A DNA stretch of 64,000 nucleotides from the NCBI GenBank assembly GCA_900618795.1, contig UYJD01000008.1:405942-469941 (forward strand), read 5' to 3'. A model generated the notes under the pieces. The model did no database searches, was not told the origin of the DNA, and saw only the letters and a program-made list of their open reading frames with translations. Below, one piece after another: positions 32,151 through 44,121 of this stretch; position 1 is the stretch's first letter, and each line of letters begins with the position of its first letter. Position numbers and translations under genes: made by a program. The stretch comes from Cyanodermella asteris (lineage: Eukaryota; Ascomycota; Lecanoromycetes; Ostropales; Stictidaceae).

Positions 32151-34538
32151 ATGTCCTCCGCAATCCAAGCTCTACACGACGGTATGATGCTCCGGAACCC
32201 CACGCATAGACTGAGCTCATGATGAACCAGTGATCTTGAATGCTGTGAAAGAGACGGACCCCGGAGAAGTAGGCTACACCCGAATGCTTGTGACATGCGA
32301 CTTACCGGCGACAGTGGAAAGTCCTCGTTGTGGACGACGCAAGCCGAGCGCTGATTGGCAATGTCGTGAACGAAGATGACATTTTGCAAGAGAATATCAC
32401 AAGTGGGCAACAATCGCCAAGGAACAACATGGTAGGCCCGGACTGATTTGCGCGGACAGAGATCGAGCAGCTGGAGAACAAGCGCTCGCCCAACCCCGGG
32501 CTTGATGCCGTCTACCTGGTCTCGCCGGAAGCATACGTGATAGACTGTTTGATCTCCGATATCGAGCGCCGCAAATATCGTCGCTCGTTTCTGGTCTTCA
32601 CATCCGGTATGCCCGGCTCTCCAAGTTCCCCGTTGCAAGGCTTACAAGTCGCCAGTATTACCACCACCTTTACGAGAACGAATCGATCGATGCCGAGGGG
32701 CGCGGGAGCAGATTGGCCAGCTCAGGATTCTGAACATCGACTTCTTTCCCCAAGAATCAAATCTAGTGCTTTTCCGAGAACCATGGAGCTTTCCAATACT
32801 TTTTCACCCCGATTGCAATCAGCTGGTTCAGCGACACATGCAAGAGCTTACGCAGAAAATTGTTTCAACTTGTGTCTCATTGGGAGAATACCCGGCAATC
32901 AGATTCTTTCGACCGCGAAACCCACAACATGAGGCTGCGGTTCTCTGCGGTCACCTTGCTCGGTTTGTCCAAGATGGGCTGGACCAATATGCACAAGCCA
33001 ACAGAGATTTCCCTACTCCATCTCCCAGGCCGCGAGGTACGCTTGTCATTACAGACCGTTCCATGGACTTATTCGCACCCCTGATACATGAATTTACGTA
33101 CCAGGCCATGGTGCACGAACTTTTGCCGCTGGACCATCGAGACAACGCAAAGACTTATTATCGTACAATAGTTAGTCAAGGGACGCCAAACGAGGAAGAG
33201 AAGTCATTCGAGCTTGGTGAAAAGGACAGGATCTGGGTAGAGAACAGGCACATGCACATGAAAGACTTGCTCGAAAAACTTGTCGCAGACTTCAAGCGTT
33301 TCCGGGCGGAGAATCCGCAATTTGCTGACAACGACGCTAACCCAGCGACTTTAAGCAGCATCAAAGACATCATTGCAGGCCTCCCAGAGTTTCAACAGGG
33401 CAAAGAGCTTTATACAACACATCTGAACATGGCACAGGAATGTATGAACATTTTCTCAAAGTGCAAGCTACCAGAAATCGCCATCGTGGAGCAGTCCATG
33501 GCGACGGGCTTGGACGAGGATTTCAAGAAACCAACAAAGGTTACGGATCAGATGATCCGTCTCCTTGACGATGACAGGATACCACCACATGACCGATTGA
33601 GATTGGTGTTACAGTACATTATTCACCGAGATGGCGTTTTTCCCCAGGACCTTCAGAAGTTGCTCGCTCACGCCCAGTTGCCACCGTACGAAACAGAGCC
33701 CGCAAAGAACTTGGATCTACTTGGCGGAAGGGCATTCAGGTCAATTAAGGATCAAAAGCCGCCAGTCCAGCCAATTTTCCCCCGCAAGCCTGCACCGCCT
33801 CAGGACGAAGACGACATGAGCTTGACACGATTTGAGCCGAACGTCAAATACATGCTTGAGGATTTGTCCCGTGGGACGCTTGATCCTTTACTATTTCCTT
33901 ACACAAAGCCCCAGGTAGATGGCGATCAGGATTTGCGAGCTCAGATTGGGCAGCAACAAACTTCCTTGCGAAGCGCAAAACCGACATGGGCAAGGACCAG
34001 ACCATCAGCAGCAGAGCCTCGACAACGAGTGATCGTTTTCATGGCTGGCGGAGCGACTTATTCTGAATCGCGTGCATGTTACGAGATATCACGATCATTC
34101 AACAAGGATGTATACATGGCTACCACACACATGCTGACCCCGAGCTTCTTCGTACGGCAGCTTGGCGAATTGAGTGGAAATCGCCGGGCTCTAAATATTC
34201 CCTATGACCAACCACCTCGACAGGCACCTCGACATGTCTTCGAACGAGATGAGCCTCCCACACCAGCACCTCCAACCAAGGGACCTCAGCCGCCAACTGC
34301 GGCCATGGGCAGAATGAACATGGGCCCCGGTGGTCAAAATATGAATGGAGGTGGCGCACCAGCTGGGCTACCTGCACATGTCCGTTCTGGAGGCTCTTCT
34401 CGGGGACCGTCTCCCGTTGCTCCCCAACATCATGCTGCACCAACTCCTCCACAACATTCCGGTCCACCTCCACCCTCAGGAAAGCACAAAGAGAAGGAGC
34501 ACAAGGAAAAGAAGCATCATAAGTTCTTCAAATTCTAG
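32151..34538 (+). CDS. SEC1: Sec1/Munc18-family exocytic SNARE regulator
   Basis: Five exons: 32151-32181, 32231-32268, 32315-32402, 32460-32606 and 32656-34538, spliced to 2187 bases, 728 residues. The first exons are tiny (31 and 38 bases). Spliced, the N-terminus reads MSSAIQALHDVILNAVKETD, then WKVLVVDDAS, VYLVSPEAYVIDCLI and VLPPPLRERID, the Sec1 domain 1 pattern; the rest has FFPQESNLVLF, LVITDRSMDLFAPLIHEFTYQAM, and FMAGGATYSESRACYEIS near the end, all Sec1 family blocks. Sec1 binds assembled exocytic SNAREs at the plasma membrane. After the family core (about residue 620) there is a Pro/Gly-rich tail of about 100 residues ending in a Lys/His-rich KHKEKEHKEKKHHKFFKF stretch. Vps33, Vps45 and Sly1 lack the exocytic-type N-terminus seen here. 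Confidence 0.93.
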
Positions 34539-34966
34539 GATGGCAATTCGTACGGGAGGTTGTGACAAAGCTGTATTTGGATACAGGTGGTATTGTAAAG
34601 TTTCGTGGATGAAGATGTCCTACCAGGTATCGGTACTGGCACTGGGTGGTTTGCAAAGCAGGTTGGATGGAATGAGCGACTTCTTAGCCTTTTCGGTGTT
34701 TCGCAAGGCTTTGCAGAGAGGACCGTCTTCACGTCGTCCCGACCGTATGCATTCGCTCGCCTGATGCTCATGTGGGGCTGGTAACGTGAAGGAAGCAGAC
34801 GGTGCTGAATATCATCTAATGCCTCTATCTCGCAATGTATCTCTAGTCCTTGTCCACCCAAGCCCTGCACTTCTAATAAATTAAGCTTCTTACCGTTTGA
34901 AATATCTCCGCAGCTAAAATCTTGGCTCTTGGTGTCTTAGCCCGCTGCAGCACCCCCGTTGCTGCA
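34539..34966. other. convergent 3' region
   Basis: 428 bases between SEC1 and the convergent thioesterase-like gene. Holds only expected 3' untranslated sequence as far as I can see. Confidence 0.45.
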
Positions 34967-36223
34967 CTACCACTGTCCCAAAGCTTCTGTGGAGTCTCCC
35001 GTGAACTCCTCATACAACTGATCCAGCTCCGCATAGTGCTGCGCTATCTTCATGCCCCTTTGTCTCTCCGCCTCTATCCGTTCCCATGACCAGCTTTTGC
35101 TATCTGCAGCATCCTCCGGACCGGTCACATTCTCCTCTCCGCTCAGCGACGCAATGCTCTGCACCGTCGCCGCCGCAGCCTCGTTAGTCAGCTCATGCGC
35201 CTCAACCTCAGGGCTCAAAGTCCCATCCGGCGTCTCTCCGACGCCCTCCGGCTTCGGCGGCAGCAGGTCCCCATGCTCGAGGACCAACTCCGGCGGAATC
35301 GTAATGCGTCCCGACTTGAAAACATACTTGGCAATGCTCGTCGCAAAGATGGCCGGATGAGCCGCCGGCGCAGCCGAGGCCTTTGCATGCTCCGGACCCG
35401 CCCTCTTGCCGCTACTGCCCTTGACCTCCCTCGCCGGCGCCGGCTTCTTCCCCGGCTGCTGCGAATACCCCTTCGGCCTCACGGCGCCCTCCTTCACGAT
35501 GTGGCTGACCAGGTAGAGCCACTTGCGATCCCACGCCAGCACGCGCGTCCAAATCTCGAACCCCTCGTACGGCTTGATCTCCCGCTTGAAGTTGCACGCC
35601 ACGCCGCCGAGCATGACGCCCAGGCGCCCGCCCCCGACCGACTTGCCGTACCTGGCTTCGTTTTCGGGCGTGGGCGGCTCGTAGTGCGCCCTGTGCAAGC
35701 CCGTCTTCATCAGGCAGGTGATCAGGTGCATCCGCGAAATGTCCAGGTCGGAGAAGTAGGTGCTGTTGGACTTGTGCAGGTTGTAGTCGGTTTCCCAGAG
35801 GGAGGTGCGCGAGGTTGTTATGATGGGTTGGAAGAGGGCCGAGGGGCCGGGGGAGATGGGTCTTTTGCGTCCGAGGGTGACGTGGCTCAGTAGGCCTTTG
35901 ATGAGGCGATACTGGGGAATGGTCAGGTACTCGTATCAACATGGCTCTGTCGTGCTTCGAATCAAGCAGATTTGTATACAGTGGCACAATGACAGGGGTT
36001 TCGGGGTGGAAATAAAGGAAAGACGGGGGGCTTCACGTACATGCCACGCAAACGGCAAACTCTTCATGTTGACCAACGCCAACGCGATCCAAAACAGTCT
36101 CCAATATCCTCCCGGTCTACTAAAGTCCAGGAGTCGCTGGTAATCGATTCTCGACGCGCCATACGCGGCAGCCACGGCTCCCGCTCCACCGACTGCGAGG
36201 AAACCGTAAGTCCCAGAGTCCAT
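34967..36223 (-). CDS. hotdog-fold thioesterase-like protein (THEM6/4HBT type)
   Basis: Two exons, 36223-36041 and 35911-34967, with a 129-base intron (donor GTACGT, acceptor CCCCAG), longer than others in this window; 375 residues. The N-terminus has a Gly/Ala-rich membrane-like segment and a second hydrophobic stretch. After the junction (WH then YRLIKGLLSH) comes the hotdog signature: TDYNLHKSNSTYFSDLDISR, the substrate-tunnel segment of 4HBT-like proteins, followed by MLGGVACNFKREIKPYEGFEIWTRVLAWDRKWLYLVSHIV. The C-terminal 150 residues are charged and not conserved. Fungal members are often labelled capsule polysaccharide biosynthesis proteins, a name without functional support. THEM6 in animals is ER-bound and linked to lipid balance, but its catalytic activity is not settled. 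Confidence 0.8.
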
Positions 36224-36585
36224 TACTGCTGCGCGCGCGAATCGGGATAAAGGCTCAGAGAGGAATTAGGATGATTGACCTACGAGAGAGCCACAGCCGG
36301 CTGTTATGTATCATGTTCGCCATTAGGGGCGTGCGAGAGCGATTGTCAGCTCGCGCCCTGATTTGATATGAGCTGGTGTCGCATTTGAGTTTAGCGGGCC
36401 TCGGCTCGGAATGGCTCGCTCTTTGAGTTTTGAGTTTTGCCAAGAGATGGGTTTCGATAGGGGGAATCTGAGTAATCGGACTACATTGTACGAGGAGCAA
36501 GATTCTATATAAGACACCAAAAACTAATGTGTATTTTGTAATCATTGCTCGTCCCATACTGGCATAAATGGCGTGTTCTCGCTTT
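36224..36585. other. short intergenic stretch
   Basis: 362 bases between the start of the thioesterase-like gene and the stop of TRS130. No feature is visible beyond presumed promoter and 3' sequence. Confidence 0.45.
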
Positions 36586-39500
36586 TTAAGCCGCGTCTGT
36601 CAACCATGAGCGGCGCGCACCACCAATGGTCACACCAACTGTCGGTCTCTCAACAGCCGGCACGACCAGGACAGATTCACCCTGACTGCGGTAATCCACC
36701 TCGCACTGAATCTGCGACGAGCTTGCCTCCGTATTGATGACTCTCATGTCAAGACCAGGGAGCATGAGATGACCCGCGCGTTGGGGGAGGAGCAAGATTG
36801 GAAAGCTCAATTCCTTGCCCTCCACCAGGTTGAAGAGCCCGCGTCTCTGGCCTCCAATAATCCAAGCATCAGGAGGAGCATCGAGTTCGAAATTGAATGT
36901 CAGCGGATCGGCCGTGGGTGCACTTTGTCGTCCCCATTGAGTAGTGAGCTTGATGGTCAGCTCAGCTGGGATGGCGTCTCCGACGCGCCAGGCCGTGGTG
37001 CTGTTCAAGTCGATGACTCGAAGTCTTGCAGTATGCACGACTTGCATCGGTGGCACGTCGACTGGAATGTCGATCTTGCGGGTGTTTCCTTGATCAGGTG
37101 AAACTGACAAGAGTACAGTCTCATGACTCTTGTGCCATTTCTGAAGCAACGTGGACAGAGCATCGCTCTCGTCCGCCGGAAGTGCTTTCAGAACCGATCC
37201 CCACTGCATCTGCTCGAATGGTGGAACATTCACCTCTCGCAGCAACGCAACCGACTCGAGCTCAGAATGCGTGAACTTTGTCCGCATCACAGTTTCGATA
37301 TGATCTTCGAGCATGTACTGATAGCGACTCAGTGACTTGGATGCAAGGCCGTCATTCAGAGCAGCATTCAGAGCCATCAGGATTTCTTCATCAAGACACT
37401 GGTACGTTATGGCGAGTCGTAGCCTTGCTGGCTCATCGGTGGCCGGTATCTCCCCTTCTTGCTGGATCTTATACGTGAGACAAGCGGGCTGTCTGCCGAA
37501 GACCGGAAATCCTTGGCTCGCTCTTGGTGGGCATGAGGCCCTGTATCCGGGTGCTCCCTGTAGATCGTAGCCAAGTACCCGTAGAGGTATGTCTGTTGAG
37601 CTGCTGATTGAGAATTTTGAGAACAGAACCTTCTCCTTGAAGACGTCTTGGACGTTCACCCCCAGTGGCAGCACGACGGGCAGACTCTTAGTCTTGCCAA
37701 TTGTCTGCCGACTTTGGTCCGGTCCATGGCTGAGCTCGCAGCGGACGGTGATTGCCTTCAGCTCATAGTCCATCTGGAAGGGAATGATCAGTCGGACAGG
37801 GGCTGTACTATCACAACCCTCGAGCTCGATCAGGCCTGGCTTTGAGGTGTCCCCGACTTTGCCCTGGTCGCTAACGACCTTGGCTTGTGCAGTATGCAAT
37901 CTGAGTCCGGCGGAAGCTGCTTTGAGTAGTACTTGAGCTCTTTGCAAACTCTCACGGCCGGGCTTTATGGCAAGTACCAACGATTTTGGCTTGTCTAGGT
38001 CGACTTCTTCGAAGATGTCGATCCTGAAGCTGGGCGCCCACGAGGGAATCCATACTCTAAGCTTGGGAAGGTCTTTAACCATGAGTCTGACGCCTCGCGA
38101 TGGTGCTTGCCTGGACTGGCCAAAGCGGTGAACAAGTCTGACGTTACCCATCTCGATAGCCATTGATTCGAAGGTGAAGTCGCCCGGATAGACCGTGTCT
38201 GAGAATACCGCAGCCTCCGAGAGGCCCCTCTGGAATGTGAAAGGTCCACTGGACGCCATTTGCAGCTCCGAAGCATCGTCAGAGCCCATTCTCTTGAGGA
38301 TTATTATCAATTTTTCGACGCTTGTGCCTGCCAGTACCAGGCTCTTCATCCACAAACGTAGCTGAAAGCCATGGCCAGTCTCTGTATACTGTATGTACGA
38401 TTCAAATTTGATGGACTCCACGAATCTTTCAAGATCAGCAGAAATTTGCGTCTCTAGTTGCTTAGAGGCATCAACAGACGTTTGCAACAAACGAGGCGTG
38501 TGTTGCCACTTCGAAAAAAGCGAATGGTGTTGACTCTCATTGGTATATGCAAGATACGCAACCAGTCGCAAGGACACGCGAACAAAGGCTTCGGTGGACC
38601 GAAGCTGCTTGTGGCATTGAGATAAGACGACCAGCAGCGCTGCTTGTGATCCGATCCAAGCATGATCAAACCGTTGTTGCATGACTTGGCCAAGCAACTG
38701 CACGCACTCGGCGTATTCGTGTTCCACAAATTTGATGATTGCCAAATCGACCTTCATAGATCGGGTCGATCGCAGATCGCCAGCCTCCTGATGTCGCTGC
38801 AAAGCAATTTGGGTGAGGGAAGAAAAAGTGGTATGAAACGACTGAGGCGATGCTAATGCCTTGTTCAAGGTCTTCCTCGAGCTGCCAGAGCTCTTCTGAG
38901 TACCGTCTTCCACATTTCCTGGCTCGCTGTTCGTTGCTTCCACTTCTGCACCTGTTTCGAGAGCTTCGAGTAGCTCAGCTGCAGCGTCCCAACCTGAACT
39001 CCAACCCAGTGAGGACCCCAACTGCTGTAATGCCCGCCGAGCTGTGAGAGTCAGTGCCGCCCTTCTGCTCGATAGCAGAGACTTGTAATGGGCGTTTGAT
39101 GCTGCAGTTGTCTGAGTATTCGCACCAGTCACCGATGTTTGGGATGCTGGGCGTGCTGGTTGAGTTTGCTGACCATCCTGTTTGTCCATAATGTCTAGAA
39201 TGTGAAACGAGATGGCATACGTCCAGGTTGAAACTATAGTTCGTGCGAGAGTATGTACCGAAGCAACGTCCTCTTTACGCAAAGTTTCGGAAGCTGAGAT
39301 TGCAGCCAGAGCATCATCACGTAAAATCGTTCCCGCAGATGCGACGAAAGACGTCGCTCTCTGGCAGATGTCGCAGAGGTAACGTGGCTCGATGCTCTTC
39401 TTGCCTCCAGGAGAAGCCTTGTCCGCGCCTCCTAGTCTCTCCAAAAGGGTGACTTCTCGAGAGAAGACATAAGTCTTGAAGTCAAAGACAGAAATGCCAC

Positions 39501-40674
39501 TGGAAAGGATCAGGTCCCTATACGGCTTCTTGCTTGCGTCGATAACCTGCTTGTCAAAGAAGGACAGAGCTCGAGATTGAGCTGACATGCCATCTTTAAC
39601 AAGGGCTGCGATCTCTGGTGTGACGTCTCGAAAGATGGTAGCGTCTTGTGAAGCACCATCGGCGCCCTTCTTGCTTCTGATGGCACTGTCAAGCTCAGCA
39701 TGAAGCTCATCATAGCCGCTCAGTGCATCCTCCACCAACCCAACGCTTTCGAAACCCCTCGATAGACCTTCCTTGAGCACAAAGAAGGTGCAAAAGTTCC
39801 AACCGGGCAATGATCTTTGAGCGCGTTTCTCCTTGATGTCGTCCTCGTATTGGCGGACACGTTGGTCGAAGGAGGAGAGTATTAGCTGCTTCACCGTGCT
39901 CAAGCATGCCTCCCACGCATCGCCAGCTTGCTTGCCAAAGGTCGCATCCGGAATCGTTGCCCTACCCTCATCACCAGCCGAGACCCTCGTCGACGGGATC
40001 TGAGCGATACGGTCGACGGCATTCTTCGATGAACCGCAAAAGTCGTCACGGAGGTATCCAAGGATCTTTGTGGAATTCCGATGTGGCCAAGTCACCTTTC
40101 GATCAATATCGGGGAAAACCACATGTAGAATCATATGCTCAAAGGCATCATGGTTCTCTTGATTGCTGCTCTTGCTGCTCTTCTGCGATGGTGGCGTATG
40201 TGCTTTGATCCATTCGCGTATCTCCTTGCGAGTGGTGCTCTTGTACGTATCAGTATCGTCACATCTCACCAATAGAACCTTAAGGTAGGGAGTCTGTCGT
40301 AGACCTGGGAACTGGTGGCGCCTCTCCTTTCGTGCTCCAGTGCCATCAGAGTCACGGTTGCGCACGGTCTGGCTCCCAGCTCTCTGCCCAAAAGCATCGC
40401 TTGAACTGGGCTCGGTAGATTGTGATCCGCGATCTCCCTGAGCTGGCTCAAACTCGGTATACAGGGTCTCTATAAGTCGCAGAGGTCGCCCGGGAGAATT
40501 CCAATTCAGGTTTCTGAGAGGGAGTCTGCTTTCGAGATCTGCTGAAATGCAGGGGAACACATTGTGCGGGTCGTGGTACTCGACTGATAGGCACTATGAG
40601 CTTCCATAATGGCGCTTTCTCAGTCTCATCTTACCTTTGACTTTACTGCTGCTTGAAGCTGCAGGTTGATCCAT
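36586..40674 (-). CDS. TRS130: TRAPP II subunit Trs130 (TRAPPC10)
   Basis: Two exons, 40674-40635 (40 bases) and 40583-36586, with a 51-base intron; 1345 residues. Exon 1 encodes MDQPAASSSSKVK, which continues after splicing into VEYHDPHNVFPCISADLESRLPLRNLNW, the TRAPPC10 N-terminus. Further blocks are YLKVLLVRCDDTDTYKS, FEHMILHVVFPD, the alpha-solenoid centre with LSSRRAALTLTARRALQQLG, and the C-terminal Trs130 region with VPPFEQMQWGSVLKALP. Trs130 is a TRAPP II-specific subunit; TRAPP II is the exchange factor for Ypt31/Ypt32 (Rab11) at the late Golgi, and for HypB-type trafficking in Aspergillus. Without exon 1 the gene has no ATG for its conserved first 20 residues. Together with SEC1 it gives two secretory-pathway genes within 9 kb, probably by chance. 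Confidence 0.92.
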
Positions 40675-41302
40675 TCTATCGGGGCTGCATGATCCTGAGC
40701 GCAGTCTACCGCCGTCGTGGTCTGTTGCTGATGGGGGGCGGTCAATATAGTTGATCAGCTACTTCGATGCGCACGCGGTCCCAACCGCACGCTTCGGATC
40801 AATCTTTCATAAGGTCGAAGGACGTTCTGGAGTTGGCGTCAGCGAGGATCAGATAAGCTACTTAGTGCTGGCATGCACTGCGTGGATACGTCGCTCATGA
40901 GATGCAACGCGAGCTGGTACGTGCGGCTTGGCATTTTTGCACATGAGATCTCTCTGCTTCAAATGACTCTTCCATCTCGTCAACTTTGACCAGCCGAATT
41001 CAAACGTTCTCAGATCTAGTCTACGACTAACATTGAATCCTCAGGGCTGTGCATGTTTTTTTTTCTAAAGAAATGAATTTCGTGGCAAGTGCAGACCTAG
41101 TTCTGCTGGGTATCAAAAGTCTGCGATCGAAATCCCAAAATGAGTACTTGTACCTAACGCGTACTCGGGCTGTGCCCTGAATTCCTTGTCCGATCATACA
41201 ACAAAAGAACCATGGCGTAATCACGGTGTTCAAATGCGAGAATACCCCAACACCAAGCAATGCATCATAAACGAATTCCCCCAACTTGTCATACACGCAA
41301 CA
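40675..41302. other. intergenic stretch between TRS130 and TAD3
   Basis: 628 bases upstream of TRS130 and downstream of TAD3. Nothing further is visible. Confidence 0.45.
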
Positions 41303-42798
41303 CTATGCATGTACATTCGGCGCAATTCCTGTTTTTGTGTGAACGGGCTTGTCAGTCCACTCCCACACGAGTAGACGCCAATTGAGTTCTGGTCGCCAGA
41401 AAAGGCCGTAGCCCAAGCCGGCGTTCTCGGTTCCTGGTCGTTCGGGTAGTGCGGCACCTGTCTCAGGCATCCTATGCCTAAACACCACCTTGTCAAACCT
41501 GGAGTGGAGGATGGCCTGTGCACACATGACACATGGTTCATGCGTGAGATACATGTCGAGTCCAGTGCAAAGATAGCCTCCGGGTGGAAGCACATCGCCA
41601 GCAAAAACCTTCTTCTCGGTCGGCAACAACGGGTAGTCTAGCACAATACCGCCCTCGGGTGATTTTCGGGGTGGTTCGACCAGAGACATTCTCTTGCGGC
41701 CAATCTGTCCAATCGCTCGCATAACAGCGTGGTTCATGATGTTGTCGCGGGCCTTGCAACTTCCATCTCCAATGCCATAACGAGCATCACAAGCAATCGC
41801 AACGGGAACATTCGGAACAGCACCCTTTGAGTCGACGACCAGCGCACCGATAGCCGGGCCATAGCCCGCATTGTAGCCAGCTTTGGCAATGGCTGTCACC
41901 TGCGCCATCCAAAATCCAACATTCGGGCGGACTGTCTCCGTTGCTTGCTTGACCACGCTCGGATGTGGACCTAGAGGTGTGTTTTTGCGATAGGTAGTTG
42001 GCCAGTAGAGATCGCTCCATTCCCTCGCCAGACTAGGGTTCATCGGGGCTGAAACTGGCACCCTGGTTCGTAGAATCTCTTTGCGACATCCGTATTGTTT
42101 AATGATGGGCTCAATCGCTTCCAGTGACACGAGCTTGCACAGACCGACAAGCAAGAACATGGGCTCGTCCTCTGCCTTGTCCTCGGGAGGAGTACTGTCG
42201 CCATTCGCCGTGTTGTCGTCCTTGGGCTTATTCAGGTCCAACGTAGTGAGTGCATGGTTCAGTCGCTCAACTGCCTTGGCGGGCAGTGAGGCCTTGGGTG
42301 TAATGGCTGTCAGCGCGAGCGCGCGGCGGCGATCGGCGACGAACTTGGGGAGGTTGCTGGTTTTGGCGAATCTTCGCAGGTGTGAGAGGTTGATCGATTT
42401 GTCCTTCTCAACCACCTTGTCCACGTCACTATTAGTTGTCAGCCGGGACCCACTAGATTGAGTTTGAGAGGTGGCTCTCACAGAAGGATGTCGTTAGCAC
42501 CCTTCGTTGGAACTTCAAGGACATAGGCGTCTGCTAGTGTCAAGATTGCTTGGGCCTCAGCACGGGTGGGCAGATGCGTCAGTTGGCCTGAGCATGGTTT
42601 CTCGTTGGGGAGCCTGGCAGCCGCTTCGGGCGGTATCGCAGGCACAGCTGGCGGGTCGTTTGCAGAAGAACTCATGCTAGAAGTGCCCCGTCGACGGAAT
42701 GGAGGTCTGCTGTGACGCTTGGAGGATCGGGGAGGGTTGACGTTCGCACGGGCGGGGCATGACGCAGGACGTTGGGATTGCAAATTTGAGGCAAGCAT
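41303..42798 (-). CDS. TAD3: tRNA adenosine-34 deaminase subunit Tad3 (ADAT3)
   Basis: Two exons, 42798-42482 and 42428-41303, 53-base intron; 480 residues from ATG 42798, or 439 from the in-frame ATG 42675 (MSSSANDPP), which also has A at -3. The first 41 residues are Arg/Pro/Ser-rich, and either start could be used. The deaminase domain is C-terminal: first zinc ligand in NHAVMRAIG, then HEPCVMCAQAILHSR with the two Cys ligands, and a final GLGYGLFWRPELNWRLLVW. The usual catalytic Glu of HAE is Val, the known state of the structural subunit Tad3, which pairs with catalytic Tad2 to turn A34 into inosine in tRNA anticodons. The N-terminal region LSHLRRFAKTSNLPKFV also fits Tad3. Splicing brings ANDILL and DVDKVVEKDKS into one frame. 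Confidence 0.9.
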
Positions 42799-43152
42799 TT
42801 TATCATGTCGTTGCCCGTCGTTGCCTTCCTATTCACTGCCCGCCCAGCCAAACAAAACGGCGGATCCCTGATGCCATTGGAACAATAGTGCGAGGCCGCC
42901 CAGCCATATAAAAGCCCGACTGCACTGTAGGCGCTTTCTTGACTTGTGTCGGGAAGGCGCGACTCATCGTGATATTCAGCAAGCTTGCAGGTTCTTTCCG
43001 CTTTCGTCGACCTGTTGTTGCCGCTCCACCAAGCTTTTGAGCTGCTGCTTCAATCGCGACTGGATTGTCTATTGTCTGCCACTGCGCCATTGAATCTACG
43101 AGCGCTACTCTCGAGTCAAGCTCGATTGCCACATTCAGCTACGCTATCCAGG
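42799..43152. promoter_or_regulatory. divergent promoter region, TAD3 / glutathione transferase
   Basis: 354 bases upstream of both genes. A TATAAAA at 42907-42913 on the + strand is 240 bases upstream of the transferase start, which is far for a core promoter unless the leader is long. Confidence 0.4.
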
Positions 43153-44121
43153 ATGCCTCCGGTCGATGCCGACATTCATCCAGAGGCGACCGGCCCAGCG
43201 GCCAAGATTGTAGCCGAGCACAGGAGCGATGCACCTCTTGTCTTCTATGCAGGATGGTATGCTTCGAAGGCGCGTCGTCCCAGCTTCCACTAGCTAACAT
43301 GTGACATTGAGGTTTTGCCCGTTTGGTACTGCCTTTGGAAATAGTATTTGTGGACGGCATACTAATTTGAGCAGTCCAGCGAGCGTGGGTAATCCTACAG
43401 GAAAAGCAAATCCCATACAAATACATCGAGGTATTGCGCCACAGACCTGATGCGAAGTAAAAACATTAATTTCAACAAGGTGAACCCATACCATAAGCAA
43501 CCAGAATTCCTGGCTCTCAACCCCAGAGGCCTCGTCCCAACCCTGGAGTACGACAACAAGCCGCTATACGAGAGCACTGTCATATCAGAATTTCTTGAGG
43601 AAGCGTACCCAGACCACGAGCCGAGTCTGCTCCCAAAGGACCCGTTCGAAAGAGCTGTATCCCGAATCTGGATTGACTTCGTCACGTCACGCATCATCCC
43701 CAGCTTTCATCGATTCCTCCAACACGTTGAAGGAGAGTCTGCTCAGAGCTTGGAAGAAGTCCGCAATGACTATCTCGACAAGATCAAGGAATTCACCAAG
43801 GCGATGGACCCCGAGGGCCCCTTCTTTAGAGGCCAGGACCTCAGTATTGTTGACGTGCAGCTCGGACCCTGGGCGCTTCGACACTGGATCTTTGACCACT
43901 TCAAAGGTGGCCTGGGAATCCCACCTGAGAATAAGGGCAGTGACGATGAAAAGTTGTGGGCCCGCTGGAGGCGGTGGGAAGCCGCGATCATAAGTCGTCC
44001 GAGCTTTACCCAGACTCTCAGTGATCGCGAGCATTACATGCCAATTTACCAAAGATATGCGGAGAACAAGGCACAAAGTGAGCTTGCAAAGGCAACGAGG
44101 GCTGGCAGAGGCGTTCCCTGA
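43153..44121 (+). CDS. omega-like glutathione S-transferase
   Basis: Four exons: 43153-43256, 43312-43325, 43375-43430 and 43480-44121, spliced to 816 bases, 271 residues. Exon 2 is a 14-base microexon. Splicing gives AGWFCPFVQRAWVILQEKQIPYKYIEVNPYHKQ, with the redox Cys37 in CPF, the omega/GSTO-type active site; an N-terminal thioredoxin fold continues through NPRGLVPTLEYDNKPLYESTVISEFLEE, where VPTL gives the cis-Pro and ES the glutathione gamma-Glu contact. A C-terminal helical GST domain follows, with the PFFRGQDLSIVDVQLGPW block. Omega-type enzymes act as glutathione-dependent thiol transferases and dehydroascorbate reductases in redox balance; fungal members are often general detoxifiers. 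Start, length and motif all agree. Confidence 0.9.

Noticed and set aside
35195-35893. 232-codon + frame opposite the thioesterase-like gene
   Set aside because: Antisense shadow; Arg/Pro/Leu-rich reading of conserved coding sequence on the other strand.
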